A stretch of 64,000 bases of DNA from Skeletonema tropicum (lineage: Eukaryota; Bacillariophyta; Thalassiosirophyceae; Thalassiosirales; Thalassiosiraceae), in assembly GCA_037178625.1 (NCBI GenBank), contig CM074140.1, positions 1,302,001-1,366,000 of the forward strand, given 5' to 3'. Below are positions 11,622-23,279 of this stretch, piece by piece (the stretch's first letter is position 1; each line of letters opens with the position of its first letter). The translations under genes were made by a program, and so were the position numbers. The notes under the pieces were generated by a model. The model was not told the origin of the DNA. It did not search any database and worked only from the letters and a program-made list of their open reading frames with translations.

Positions 11622-12167
11622 TTAAGCTTGACTGAAGACACGCTCAACAACCGCACTGGAAGCCTTCATGAGAACAACCAACCATCCAGCGGTCACAAAG
11701 AAATTCAGATTGTGTTGATATGTCTTCCTCCTCTCGCGGGCACGGCGAGCCTTCTCAATAGGACCATCTCTCAAAGTTTGCAAACATATTTTCCTGATTA
11801 GACTGCTGCTTCTTAGAGAAAGCTTTTCATGATACTCCTCCATATCATCAGAATAGTATTCTGCGGTCTTCTGGTTTAACCAAAGAGGTCACCGCTGATC
11901 ATCGTCAATCTTCTTCTCGGTTGCGTTGATGCTTGCTCTTCGTTCCTCTTCAACTTCATTCAGCTTGTTCATTTTTCTTGACTTCTCCAGTGCCGGATAC
12001 CTGATGATGTGACAAAGATAAGACACAGGAATTAGTATTATCCTACTGGGGCTCCGCATAAGTAAGTAGACCATCTTTTTGTATTTTTTCAAATTTGACC
12101 AAGTCGACTTCGTAATTTACCCGATAGCTAGGTAGCCACGTAAGCTGCGCCGTGATCTTGACATCAT
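11622..12167 (-). CDS. copy 3 of the small gene with in-frame TGA
   Basis: Same arrangement as 4901-5446: short first exon, TACTAAT-CAG intron end, in-frame TGA at 11891-11889, then open frame to TAA at 11622. Identity with copy 1 across this region means the TGA is not a random read error in one copy, but the copies are too recent to show selection. Confidence 0.35.
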
Positions 12168-12649
12168 TTTTCTCTCCGTTGTTGCCCACGGCCCAGGCCC
12201 ACGTCCGTCCTCCAAGTTATTCTCTCACTTCTCATCCAACCACGCAGATATGTACATAGATGTGCCAAAGCCAGTTAGTAGCTCTCTGTAAACACGGTGT
12301 TGCAAAATGGTATTTTGGCAATATAGAATACATTATTTCAATATCAATAAAAGAATGAGGAGAGTGGCATTATTTAATCCCCTTGAACCTTCAAGACTGA
12401 AGTAGATACGATACATTGGAAAACAATCTTCTTCGGCCTAAACTATCCTCATTTTGAACGAGTCAGTCCTTTGATATGTAATGACATAAGTAACTTTCAA
12501 TTTGAACATTGTTTTTTATAACGAGGTTAACATCTTCTAATAAATTTTATTTGTGCACCATTAAGCAAGGCGCAACTGTTATTTGTACATATGAACAGCT
12601 CCAATATCACCGAAGTCAAGAGACTCACAAGCACCAAGATGCATTTTGC

Positions 12650-13720
12650 TTATGCAGGTCTTGTATCTTCCAAGTTAAGTAACTCAAAGTCGTTCCTCCA
12701 TTGTTTGATTATTGGACGCCACGTCTTGAGTAATGCGCTAAGCTTTCTCACTATTTCCTGCTCCTGAGCTGGACTCACGGGCTCGTCTCTTCCACCAAAT
12801 GCAGAAATGAATGCATCACGCGTCGGCATGGCTGAGAGTGAGAGTGGAAACACTTTTTGAAGCATCCAACCGTGATATGGTAACAGATGCGTTTCGTAGG
12901 CGTCTATGGCTGCAGCTCCAGGATCCTTTCCATTTCTAAATACAAGTGATGATTCGAACAGATCTAATTGGAATGCAAGAGAGCGCCTGATCCAAAGAAG
13001 TCCCTACGTGCAGAAATAGAAGAAATAATGAGTTATATGTGTTTTCATTTCGAATCCAAAATGCAATTTGAACAAGCAACATACCATTGCAGCAGATTCA
13101 TTTTCTAGCTCGTTTCCTTCTTTGTGTATTCCACTGAGTCTCTCACTTTCGAGAAGAGAATAGAGCGTCTTGCCCTTCTTGGGTGCTTTCTTAAAAGGCG
13201 TTTCTGCTTTTAGAAGATTTGACTCTAGATCTTTTGCAACTAGTCTCAGAGAGGCACCTCCGCTTTTCATCAATTTGAGATGTTCTCTACATGCTTTTAG
13301 AAGCTGGGCAGTGTCAATATCGTTGCCATTGAGGACAGTTTGGAACGCCCCCAATACCTCGTCTAGATGCTGACTACCAGCTTCTATTGGTTTTCGTTTC
13401 GTTTGGAATCTTATCTTATCACTGATAGTTGTCAAGGTTTGCTTCAAGTTTGCCAATCCATATGACTTTCTCCTCATAGGTTTCATGCCTAGGCCCATTG
13501 GCTTCGCCGCTGGGACTGAATATGATGAGTATCCACCTCGGAGGAATGGCACCGGTAGATGTGCTTCCGTCATGCATCTTCCAGCGAAGAGCAAGAGTAA
13601 AGATATTGTAAGTATCGACGCAGCGTTATGTTTATGTCTCCTGATGGAGGATAGGAGTATTCGAAGGAGTTTCATTTCTGTGCGGAATAGTTTTGATATT
13701 CTGGCAATTTCCCTCTTCAT
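12650..13720 (-). CDS. GLTP-domain protein with N-terminal signal/anchor (unit copy 3)
   Basis: Same two-exon structure and same predicted 329-residue protein as the gene at 5929-6999: exons 13720-13085 and 13003-12650, 81-bp intron between. All GLTP lipid-site residues are present (D/N/K set, W of LLWIRR, H of YHGW). The copy is intact, so at least two expressed-looking genes would exist if both units are real. Confidence 0.85.
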
Positions 13721-14502
13721 GATGGTGGCGATCTGGTTTATCGGCAGGCAAGATATCCGATGATGATAAAGATACTCGCTGTATCTAAGATAATATTATG
13801 AAAGTTGCAGATCGAGATGAGGATAGCTCGACGACACGACGATTATGCTATGAGTGATGGCCACTTGTGCAGAAGTACTTTTGCAATCAACTCCTCAACC
13901 AGTCAAACCACTGCAGTGACAACACCAGCAAAGGTGTCAATGAATGTTCTGTGATCGCTGTGAATCAGCTCCTTGGTGCGTCGATGGGGATGGGGGGTTC
14001 TTCAGGACTCTGTCCTCCTCAGACATATCCTTATCGGGATTCCATGGCACTCAGGACTCGTGGTCCCTCTCTGTTGTCGCATCGTTACTCATCTGGTGAC
14101 GCGTTTCATCACTTTGTTCGGCAGATGGCATTGAGTTTTAGCGATTTTTCTAGCGAGTCGACCTCATTTTGAAAAACGAGAAGAGAGCGAGAGAAGAGAG
14201 AGTTTTACAAAATTTCCTTCAGACCAGTTGTATGCTACTGGCGGCGCGCCACGGGTTCTAAGCCTCCCGGTCTAAGTTCAAAAGTAGGAGTATCAACGTA
14301 GGAATAGTACAAGACATGTGATATGACTATCGCTACGACATTTGTTAACCCTTACTAACCAAAACAGGCAAAAATCAATATATTTTCTTGACGGGCTAAC
14401 TATCGCCAAACACTTTTTCATCTCCACTCAACATCACCAAGATGAGGAGCACCGACACCATGGTGTGTTTGCGTCCTATGGTGATATAATGTCCCATCTT
14501 GA

Positions 14503-14577
14503 TATACTGGTGAACTTTTTTGGCAACGAACTCTAAACCCATATTGTAGTTCATTATTAAAAAAGTTCACCAGTATA
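14503..14577. repeat. 19-bp inverted repeat at the unit end
   Basis: Arms 14503-14521 and 14559-14577 are perfect reverse complements (TATACTGGTGAACTTTTTT on the left) with a 37-nt loop. This is the site at which copy 1 turns into its own inverted copy at 7823. A fold-back here would generate exactly that palindrome (inference). Confidence 0.9.
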
Positions 14578-15791
14578 CCATAACGTCGAATTAATTCTCG
14601 TCGACATATTTTATCGCTAGAAATTTCCCCTCGACGACACAGTCTGCCGCTGCCGTATTTATCCAAAAGAGAGGCAGTAGGGTGTGCCATCACTCCGCCC
14701 TGCCCCTTCCAATCGACAACCAAACATATATTATTCGTAGGTTATGCTTATCGCCACAGTAATCACCGTATTCACCAAGAAAATAAGTGATCTAGCCACA
14801 CCATCATCAAAAGCCACCTGTCGCCTTGTTGCGACCGACACTCTCACCAAAGGATGCATCACAGGAGGAACGAAGCCCTGAAACTTATGCCCCAGTTATA
14901 ATATGATAGAGAGCGATGATTGGGGGGCATAAACCTTATAAAAAGAGTTTTATTATCTCCTTGAAGCGACGAGTCAATAATTACAAAAAACTCGTCTCAA
15001 ATGGGCACAATAACCACCATCAATTGTTGTGTACAGCCACCAATAATTCCAAAACACATCCAAAACAGAACTAACAAATCATTGCGGTAAAAATATGCAT
15101 TGGTATTGTTTGGAATAGTGTTTTCAATCGGATAATATTAAATATTATTTTGTACAATAAATTACAAAAAATGTAGGCCTCTACACCATGATAAATATGA
15201 CATCTACACCTATATTGCGGCTGCTGAAGTATGTATTACCCCCCGACATCCTCTTTATGTTGAGAGTTGAAGAATTGTGTTTGCATTGTTGTTATGGACT
15301 GTTTATATGGTTGATTGTTGCATATTAATTATGTGAAACATCACATATCCGATCACATGTGCGCCTGGGTAATAATAAATAGAGGGAGCACTCTCATATG
15401 TGGGACACGACCTCGGAAGTCAATATTATGTTGCAGATGAGATATGTAAAGTAGGGGACATTGTAGTGCAGAGTATCATTGCCAAAAGGATCATATCACA
15501 GGTGGACGAAGAAGACCAATTTTCATATCGTTGATGGCGAGTACAATAACTCAACGACGGCATCTACCTCGACAAAGGAACGCCTCCATAATATACCCAA
15601 TAGTAATGGAGAGCGATATAGGGCGTATATTCGTTATATTTGAAGCGTGTGCATTGTTGGGGCCGTCGGTAGGAGCGGCAGCTTCATGGTTGATGTCAAA
15701 AAGTCTTCAAAAAGTGCAGCATTAGGTAGGACTTACAGGTAGTATGTACGTTCTACGAAGATTTGAATTCCTACGTAGGCCTTAGAACCAC
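14578..15791. other. gene-free, AT-rich stretch
   Basis: No coding region that I can support; short open frames (for example 15531-15725) lack any motif. An 11-bp word GTAGTATGTAC at 15739-15749 recurs at 17254-17264, on either side of the inverted-repeat element described next. Confidence 0.5.
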
Positions 15792-17251
15792 GCGGGAACA
15801 AAAATTTGCACCTCGGAAAATCATATTCGACGACCATGGCGCACCTCGACCCCTATCGTATCGACACCAGAAACACTAGCTACACATAAATTTAGACGAC
15901 CGTACTGCAGCAACTCTCTCTCCAACACTATTTCTGTGATGCGATGCCCTCATTTGATCACAGACCAACGCCATCGCTACATGCTATGACACCAAAGTAA
16001 AAGGTGCCGGAAAATGGCAGGTTGATGATGCGCTTCCATTATGATCTTGAAATGAATAGTTGGAGTTGCTCTGCCACTTAACAACGTTGCAGGTGCCAAC
16101 TATATACTATTAGGCGGCTGTTTATCATTTTGAAAGTGTGTCTGAGCGTTCTATGACGCATGTGGTGGCATAATGGATTCATGTGGTAAAAATGGATAAT
16201 TTCCTTCATGCACACCGTATAGGAGAATGCACATATCTGATAGAAAATGGAATGAACAGGTGCCAAAACTCATTGTGGTGACGACTATTATATAACAATC
16301 AACACTGCTGGACCAGGTTTCTCTATTTCATTGCGGCTACAACATTATTGGACTGGTTGAAATATAGCATATTTTGGTGGAAAATGATGAGCCCTACCCT
16401 ATCACATAAAACAGTGTTTGAAGAGATATTGAGTCTATTTACTCCGCAAGATAGGGGCCCTTTCATCACACAACACCAATAGCCGTCTGTTTTGAGCGTT
16501 TTAAATTGATTTCAGACTATCCTGTGACTGCTAACAACACCTTTCCTACTGGATGGCATCAAAACAAATGCGGATGATTCGGCCTACTATTCTATGAATA
16601 CGTGTTATTGGCATGAAATTAATAAAACTGATATTAATTATCAATCATCATAATATATAGAAGGACTTTGTGACGCAACATGGCTATTCAATTACCGAAA
16701 GCTATAAAATATGAGTATGTCATGATGTTGCCAGGCTGTGCAGATTTTATGTCTGCGTCGGTTAGAGCCATATACGATCACATCGAGCTCGATTCGGCCG
16801 TCGCCACTTACAGAATCGAAATCTACATAAAAAACTGGGTTAGGCAGTGTGCTTTTCATTTTGCTTTTGAACCACTGGACAATATCATTAGAATTACTCT
16901 CCCAAAGCAGCAAGAATAGGCATGCAGATATGCCGTAGGCATGCGTCAATCTAGCTCGAAATTTCAGTTCTTGGTGCTATGAAGCTAATAATGTATTATG
17001 ACTGATTGGTATGATATGATTAAACTTCTCTATATATTATTGTCGAGTATCATAATATATAACTTCTCTATATATTATTGTCGAGTATCATAATTTCGCC
17101 CCTAGAGGGCTAATCAGACGTACTTTAAAATTTCTGTTATATTATTATTGTCGAGTATCATGGCCATATTTATGACTCTCACCATTTTGTTAGTGTTTTG
17201 TGTGTAAAATTTGGAAAATCGCACCTCGGCGAGGTGCGATTTTGTTCCCGC
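15792..17251. mobile_element. non-autonomous DNA element with terminal inverted repeats
   Basis: Left end 15792-15815 (GCGGGAACAAAAATTTGCACCTCG) and right end 17230-17251 (complement reads GCGGGAACAAAATCGCACCTCG) form imperfect terminal inverted repeats. The right end also contains a perfect 29-nt palindrome at 17215-17243. No transposase frame is visible. GTAGTATGTAC occurs at 15739-15749 and 17254-17264; if it is a target-site duplication its 11-bp length would fit Mutator-like elements, but 42 extra bases lie between the left copy and the left TIR, so this is uncertain. Inside, TATATTATTGTCGAGTATCAT is repeated three times (17033-17160). A diverged reverse-complement relative lies at about 46150-47190. 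Confidence 0.6.
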
Positions 17252-17577
17252 CAGTAGTATGTACATCATACATACATAGTGTGCCACAGACGGAACAGCT
17301 GTTCATTGTGTACTATACACAGATATAGACGTCTCGTCGAAACCTTTGGAGATATCGTGTAGATGTAAGATGTCCGTTTCTTCTTTGCATTGAGTCGCAG
17401 GTTCACAATGGTACATGGTTGTCTCGTGATGGCTGCGCTGATGGTGTTGTGGAATGAAACGTCCGCATTGAACTCCATACAGTGTTACTTACTGTATTTC
17501 TACGCTGAGTTAGATTCTGGAGTCATTTCAATGTAACATTATTAATATTACTTTTGCGACTTGTTCTAATGGTAACA

Positions 17578-19397
17578 TTACAATTCGTCATAACCGTTCT
17601 TTTCGTCTTCTTCGTCCTCTTCCTCCTCGTCCCCAGATGAAGAAGAGTAATCCTCCTCATCATCATCTTCCTCGTATGTTTCTTCATCATCTGTTTCTTC
17701 CGTATTTTCAACAGCTTCGTCGATTGGCCCCACACTTTTCCACCATTGAAACATGTCTTCTGCGCTTGTTGCCGTGAACATTGATGGACTCAAATGTGGC
17801 CCAATCGCACTATTTTCACATTGCACTGCTCCCTTCGAATACTCATCGCGCTTTCCAACCAAGTTGCATTCTCCAACATCTATCAGGGGCTCGGGAGTAC
17901 CTTCAGGGTTATCACGTCGAAACCAATCTGGATCGTTCAGCGGACGGTAGTGAGTAAACAAGTTGATATATTGTCCACTCTGAAGGGGCGTGTTGCGTCC
18001 GTGAAGTGCCTTGGCACTCTCGTAATAAACGATATCACCCGGTTCCATTACAACCTCGTGCAGTCGATCAGCATGGTCATGTACCTCGATTGTCCACGGT
18101 TTTGACACGTTTTGCTGAGCAATATTCACAATCAAGCTTGCAGCGTGAGTTGACTCGCGATCGACATGAGATAGCAACCGTGCTCCTTTTGTATATTCTC
18201 TCATCCCATACATATCAGTCGTTTCAAGTTCGACACCCGTCCATGCTTCTACCATCTCTCTTAGACGACGTTGCCATCTCTTCTTTAGGTGCCATGGGAT
18301 TTGAATGAAATTCACGTCGGTCTCCCAATAATTAACGAAGATTCCTTTGTGTCGACCCCATTCCTCGTGGATTTTATGTGGAACATCGCGATTGTTGTAC
18401 CAATATGCACCAAGACTGGCATACAAATCATCAGGCAACCTTCCTTTATCAAATGCCAATGGACTAAATGTTCTCTTCACAACCTCGTGCCTCCTCCATT
18501 CATTCTGCAGAGTTTGATGCACTCGTTGTTCCACTTCCTCTACACGCACATTGGGGAATTCATAGTTTTTGTAACCAATGATACCATGGTTGGGGATAGT
18601 AATTGAGAACAACAACTCATTTTGCAATGGATCTTCATTTGGTACAGAGTCATAAAATTCGAATTTGTGTCCAATAAATGTATCAATGAAGGAAGTTTTG
18701 CGTTCTCCGATCCCGATCTCTTGATTATACACATGATTCCCTCTATGGTTGATCCAATACATTTTAATTGGATTTTCATGATAGTTGACAAAGCCATATT
18801 CGACCTAGCAAAGAGGAGTAGGTATGCAGCAGTTAGTGAGCATATCATCAGCATGCAACCTCTCACTTGGTTATATGTATCACTCACCTTTGCGCACGAA
18901 TCACTCATGAAAAAATTCTCCAGATTCGTTTCAACAACTCGCTCACCATCGCCATCTTGATCCACTTTTCCTTCCACAAAGTAGCGATGTGGGAGAGGAC
19001 GTGCCACAACCTCGCGTAGCGTGCCCTTCTCAAGACACACAGCTAGACAGTCGGTGTTGAAGTCCGTAACTTCCTCACCAGAATAATCCGCATATTCTCC
19101 GTAATGACCGAAAACTGATTCAAACGCTTCTCCCTCTAGACCAATCCATCTATGCCCATGAACGACGTCTTTGAAGTCGGCAGCAACTTTCAATAGGGAG
19201 CCACAGCTACCAGCCGGAACGGCCAAGATATGAGTCGACAAATGATCATTCTTGTCGAAGGGTAGATCTGATAGACTTCTGGCGCTTGCAATTCCTCCAT
19301 CAGTTGCAAGGGTGATTTCCGCCGTACTGGAGGAGAGGGCGATGGAGTAGATAATCGCGAACAACGTCCCTGCGAGCATGGTCAGTAGCAGCAGCAA
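17578..19397 (-). CDS. ER-type 2-oxoglutarate/Fe(II) dioxygenase (prolyl-4-hydroxylase-like)
   Basis: Two exons, 19397-18888 and 18804-17578, with an 83-bp phase-0 GT-AG intron (donor GTGAGT), giving 578 residues. A signal peptide/anchor opens the protein ('LLLLTMLAGTLFAIIYS'). The C-terminal half holds the double-stranded beta-helix iron site: H383-x-D385 in 'LLSHVDRES' and H438 in 'KALHGRNTPL'. The family uses 2-oxoglutarate and O2 to hydroxylate protein side chains. The 2OG-binding K/R usually found about ten residues after the second H is not obvious here (a Q in 'SGQY'); R457 in 'THYRP' may take over. A very acidic tail ends in YDEL, resembling an H/KDEL retrieval signal, so an ER-lumen protein is likely. 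Substrate unknown. Confidence 0.8.
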
Positions 19398-20984
19398 ATA
19401 AGGATTTTATTCTAGCTCCTATGTGCGTTACTCCTATTTTTTACCTTAAGTTAGCTACTGTACCCTTACTCAAGCTACCGTACATCAAAAAACCATTATG
19501 TATCACCATGGCATCCGACAGCGTAGACGCCGTCGCCTATATCTCAGCTAATACCAAGTCTCTATTTAAGTCTGATAGATTGAATCGCTTCTATTAATAT
19601 ATAATAACAAGATTATTTGGTCAGAGCATTAATAATTACGACGAGAGGCCCTTCGGATAGGGGGTCAAATATTGTGATGATGCGTCGAATTTTGACCGCA
19701 AGGCAGTGCATCGAGAGACTTTGGGGGTGGCTGTGGCAATGATACTCGGTCGGTATACTCTAATAAATATATTGTATCGATTGGCCGAGTGTCATCGCTG
19801 GAGAGAACCTCGAAAATCCTTTCAAAGGACCGACAGGCTGTTGAAATTCGGCGTCGTCACCTGTGTGCTGAAAATGCGCTCTAGCTCTCTCAATATTGCT
19901 TCTGACCACGGGTTTGGTGGCCTAAATCGCTTCCTATGATATTTATGAAGACAAAAAGGCTGGTAAACCCGTGGTCACAAGCACTTCCTAAGGTACTAGA
20001 GTACGCCGAATGATCACCATGGAGGTGGTGTTTTGTAGTGTTTTGTGCTTGTTTTGTGCGGTGGAGTGTCGGTAAAAATGGTTGATTGAGTATGTAGGTA
20101 TATGTAGATACGTCCTAATATCATCTAACTTTACCGTACCACAACTTTCACTTAAAATCGCGCTATGAATCAGCGTGCTCGCGCAATGGCCAAAAATTCC
20201 AAAAAGTTGCATAACTACGCCCTACCATGCTCAGAAGAACCATTGCCATTGCTTCCACATACTGCATATGCTTAGGCTTTTTTCATGGTAGCTTCATCAA
20301 GTGCAGTCGGACATCCCATAAAAAAGCCTAAGCAGACGCGGTAATGCAGCTCAACGAAACGATGATGCGTGCGCGAAACTTATTATTGGAACTTTTGTTG
20401 TTCTTGTCGATTGGAGAGTCATGTTGGTACACCATCAACGGAGGCGCAGACGAGTACAGCCTCGCTCGTCGACTTGGATTCTTTAGGAAGGACGATTAGT
20501 ATGCTTTCCTTGTCTGCACTGGGCTGGTATCATACACTTGTACGGTCAATCCAGTTACTACTGAGCGTGAGAAGATGGAGAAGATACAAATCAATAGAGA
20601 TGAATGGAACAATTTGATGATTGAATATAAAAGTAATGAGGTGTGAGCCGGCTCAAGTTGATTGGAGGAATGATTTGATTAAATACTACGAACGTCCTGT
20701 TTGAATGGCAGCGGATATACGTGACAAAAACTTTGCCATCGGCTCGCTACCGCTCCTAGATACGACAACAATGCAGCGCATTTAAAGTGGCAGTTTTGTT
20801 TCTGAGAGATAACATTTATTCACATCAAGCAACTGCGCGAAACTGTCCATATTTGGTTTAACGGGAGGAGGTTGTGTGTTTGGGGTCTCTAAGCTACTGC
20901 AGACGCAACAATTCAACACAAAGTTAACTTCATCAAATCAGACCTGATCGTCAGGATGCAATAGCGTTAGATTATTGTGCAAGG
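19398..20984. other. gene-free stretch with two hairpins
   Basis: I see no supportable gene. Two perfect inverted repeats stand out: 13-bp arms at 19903-19915 and 19965-19977 (TGACCACGGGTTT), and 15-bp arms at 20269-20283 and 20320-20334 (TGCTTAGGCTTTTTT). Both have loops of 36-49 nt and could be remnants of small inverted-repeat elements. Confidence 0.5.
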
Positions 20985-21690
20985 CATTTGTGATTCAACA
21001 AGTTGAAGTGCTCAGACTTCTTCTATATATCAATGTGGACGACATATCATCTCAGACCTAACAAATATCTTACAAAGTCCGTACAATCACTATACTCCTC
21101 AATTTTGGCTCATTTTAATGCCCTCGTCAGGACACATTTAGTGCTTCTATTGTGCATTCACACGTGATTTTACAGATTGAAGTCACCAGACCTCTTCTAT
21201 GCATTCATGTGGACGACATATCAACTCCAACCTCGGGTATGTCATCTGTAGTACATATGACACTACGCTACTCAGTCACGGCCAAATCAATAAATGCCTC
21301 ATCAGGACACATTGAGTGCTTCAATTGTGTGATATATCAGTGATGGAAGAGGATTTAATAATCAAGCCTCATCTATGCATCCATGTGGACGACATATCAA
21401 CTCCAACCTCGGGTATGTCATCTGTAGCTCGTATATCAAAATGCTACTCAATCTTTGTCAAGCCCAGTGCCCTCTTCAAAAAAACATATTTTGACTATAT
21501 TGTGTGATATATTTGTGCTTGTGAACGTTTTAGTCAGCAAACCTCTTCTATGCATGCATATAGACAACATATCAACTCTAACCTCGGATATGTCATCTGT
21601 AGTGTACACAGCAACCATATAATGATCGATTTGGGCAACGTGTTAGCTCAGTATTTTGACACCATTTCATGCGTCTAGCATCGTCAATTC
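20985..21690. repeat. degenerate tandem repeat, period about 173 bp
   Basis: About four diverged units carry the words GTGGACGACATATCAACTCC and ACCTCGGGTATGTCATCTGT (starting near 21040, 21210, 21385 and 21560). It directly precedes the large satellite but shares no obvious sequence with it, so two unrelated tandem arrays lie side by side. Confidence 0.7.
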
Positions 21691-22128
21691 AAGCAATATC
21701 CGCTACTAGTGGTGCATTATAGTTGGCAATGATAGTACGAAAGGACATATACACGGCTCATGGTAACTACACTTGTGGCGACGATGTTACAGCCTCGTAT
21801 GCGACTTGATGAAGGCCAATTGAGCGTAGAGCTAGCTCCGTCTTTCACCAACTCAATTTGTGCAGCGACGTGAATATGAGCCTGAGCCGCTGCTAGTGGT
21901 TCATTATAGCTGGCAACGATAGTATAGAAGGAAATGTATACGGCTCATGAGGACTACATTTGTAGCGACGATGTTACAGCCTCGTATGCGACTTGATGAA
22001 GGCCAATCGAGCGTAGAGCTATGGTAGCTCCGTCTTTCACCATTACAATGTCTGTAGCGACGTGAATATGAGCCTGAGCCGCTGCTAGTGGTTCATTATA
22101 GTTGGCAACGATAGTATAGAAGGAAATC

Positions 22129-22515
22129 TACGGGTCCTCACGTCTCAGTGATGGCAGTTCAGCGAAATCCCTGCAAGGTTCCATAACCGCGGTTGACAGT
22201 GACACGAAACTTGGGTCTACCTTCGGGTCCATACGGTCGAATGATGGGAACTTGATGGGTCTACACTAGCGGTCGTCAATTGCACATGTGTTGGTTTTAC
22301 GTAACATTGTCCGGCCTCACCGTAGGTGGCATAGTTGTTAAGTTTCACACAACAATAATATTTGGATCGGTCGTAGTAGGGAAGTCTCACACAACAATAA
22401 TATTTGGATCGGTCATTGCTCAAACGGCGTTCTTCTCGGCTATGTGTATGAATTTATTTCACGCTGCATGATGGAATTGCACCTCCCCCCCTTCTGTAAA
22501 CGATGCTACATAAAA
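22129..22515. other. non-satellite block inside the array
   Basis: About 390 bp unrelated to the satellite separate the first two units from the rest. It contains a 42-bp-period duplication of CACACAACAATAATATTTGG (near 22346 and 22388). I see no gene. It may be an old insertion or the remnant of the sequence that flanked the original array. Confidence 0.7.
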
Positions 22516-23279
22516 ATGAAGGGGCATACGGCTCATGGTAACTACACTTGTAGCGGCGATGCTGCAGTCTCGTATGCGACTTGATGAAGGCCAATTGAGC
22601 GTAGAGCTATGGTAGCTCCGTCTTTCACCATTACAATGTCTGTAGCGACGTGAATATGAGCCTGAGCCGCTGCTAGTGGTTCATTATAGCTGGCAACGAT
22701 AGTATAGAAGGAAATGGATACGGCTCATGAGGACTACACTTGTAGCGGCGATGCTGCAGTCTCGTATGCGACTTGATGAAGGCCAATCGAGCGTAGAGCT
22801 ACCATAGCTCCGTCTTTCACCATTACAATGTCTGTAGCGACGTGAATATGAGCCTGAGCCGCTGCTAGTGGTTCATTATAGCTGGCAATGATAGTACAAA
22901 AGGACATATACACGGCTCATGGTAACTACACTTGTAGCGGCGATGTTACAGCCTCGTATGCGACTTGATGAAGGCCAATTGAGCGTAGAGCTAGCTCCGT
23001 CTTTCACCAACTCAATTTGTGCAGCGACGTGAATATGAGCCTGAGCCGCTGCTAGTGGTTCATTATAGCTGGCAACGATAGTATAGAAGGAAATGTATAC
23101 GGCTCATGGTAACTACACTTGTAGCGACGATGTTACAGCCTCGTATGCGACTTGATGAAGGCCAATTGAGCGTAGAGCTATGGTAGCTCCGTCTTTCACC
23201 AACTCAATTTGTGCAGCGACGTGAATATGAGCCTGAGCCGCTGCTAGTGGTTCATTATAGCTGGCAACGATAGTATAGA

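Larger units (their letters stand above)
11441..14577. repeat. 3.1-kb GLTP unit, copy 3 (minus orientation)
   Basis: Direct repeat of copy 1. Its right end is informative: after the short inverted repeat at 14503-14577 the sequence becomes unique (from about 14578), so this copy shows what the unit looks like without the palindromic extension seen at 7823. Confidence 0.9.

Noticed and set aside
17523..17735. Basic minus-strand frame (KKQMMKKHTRKMMMRR type)
   Set aside because: Shifted-frame reading of the acidic tail of the dioxygenase gene.
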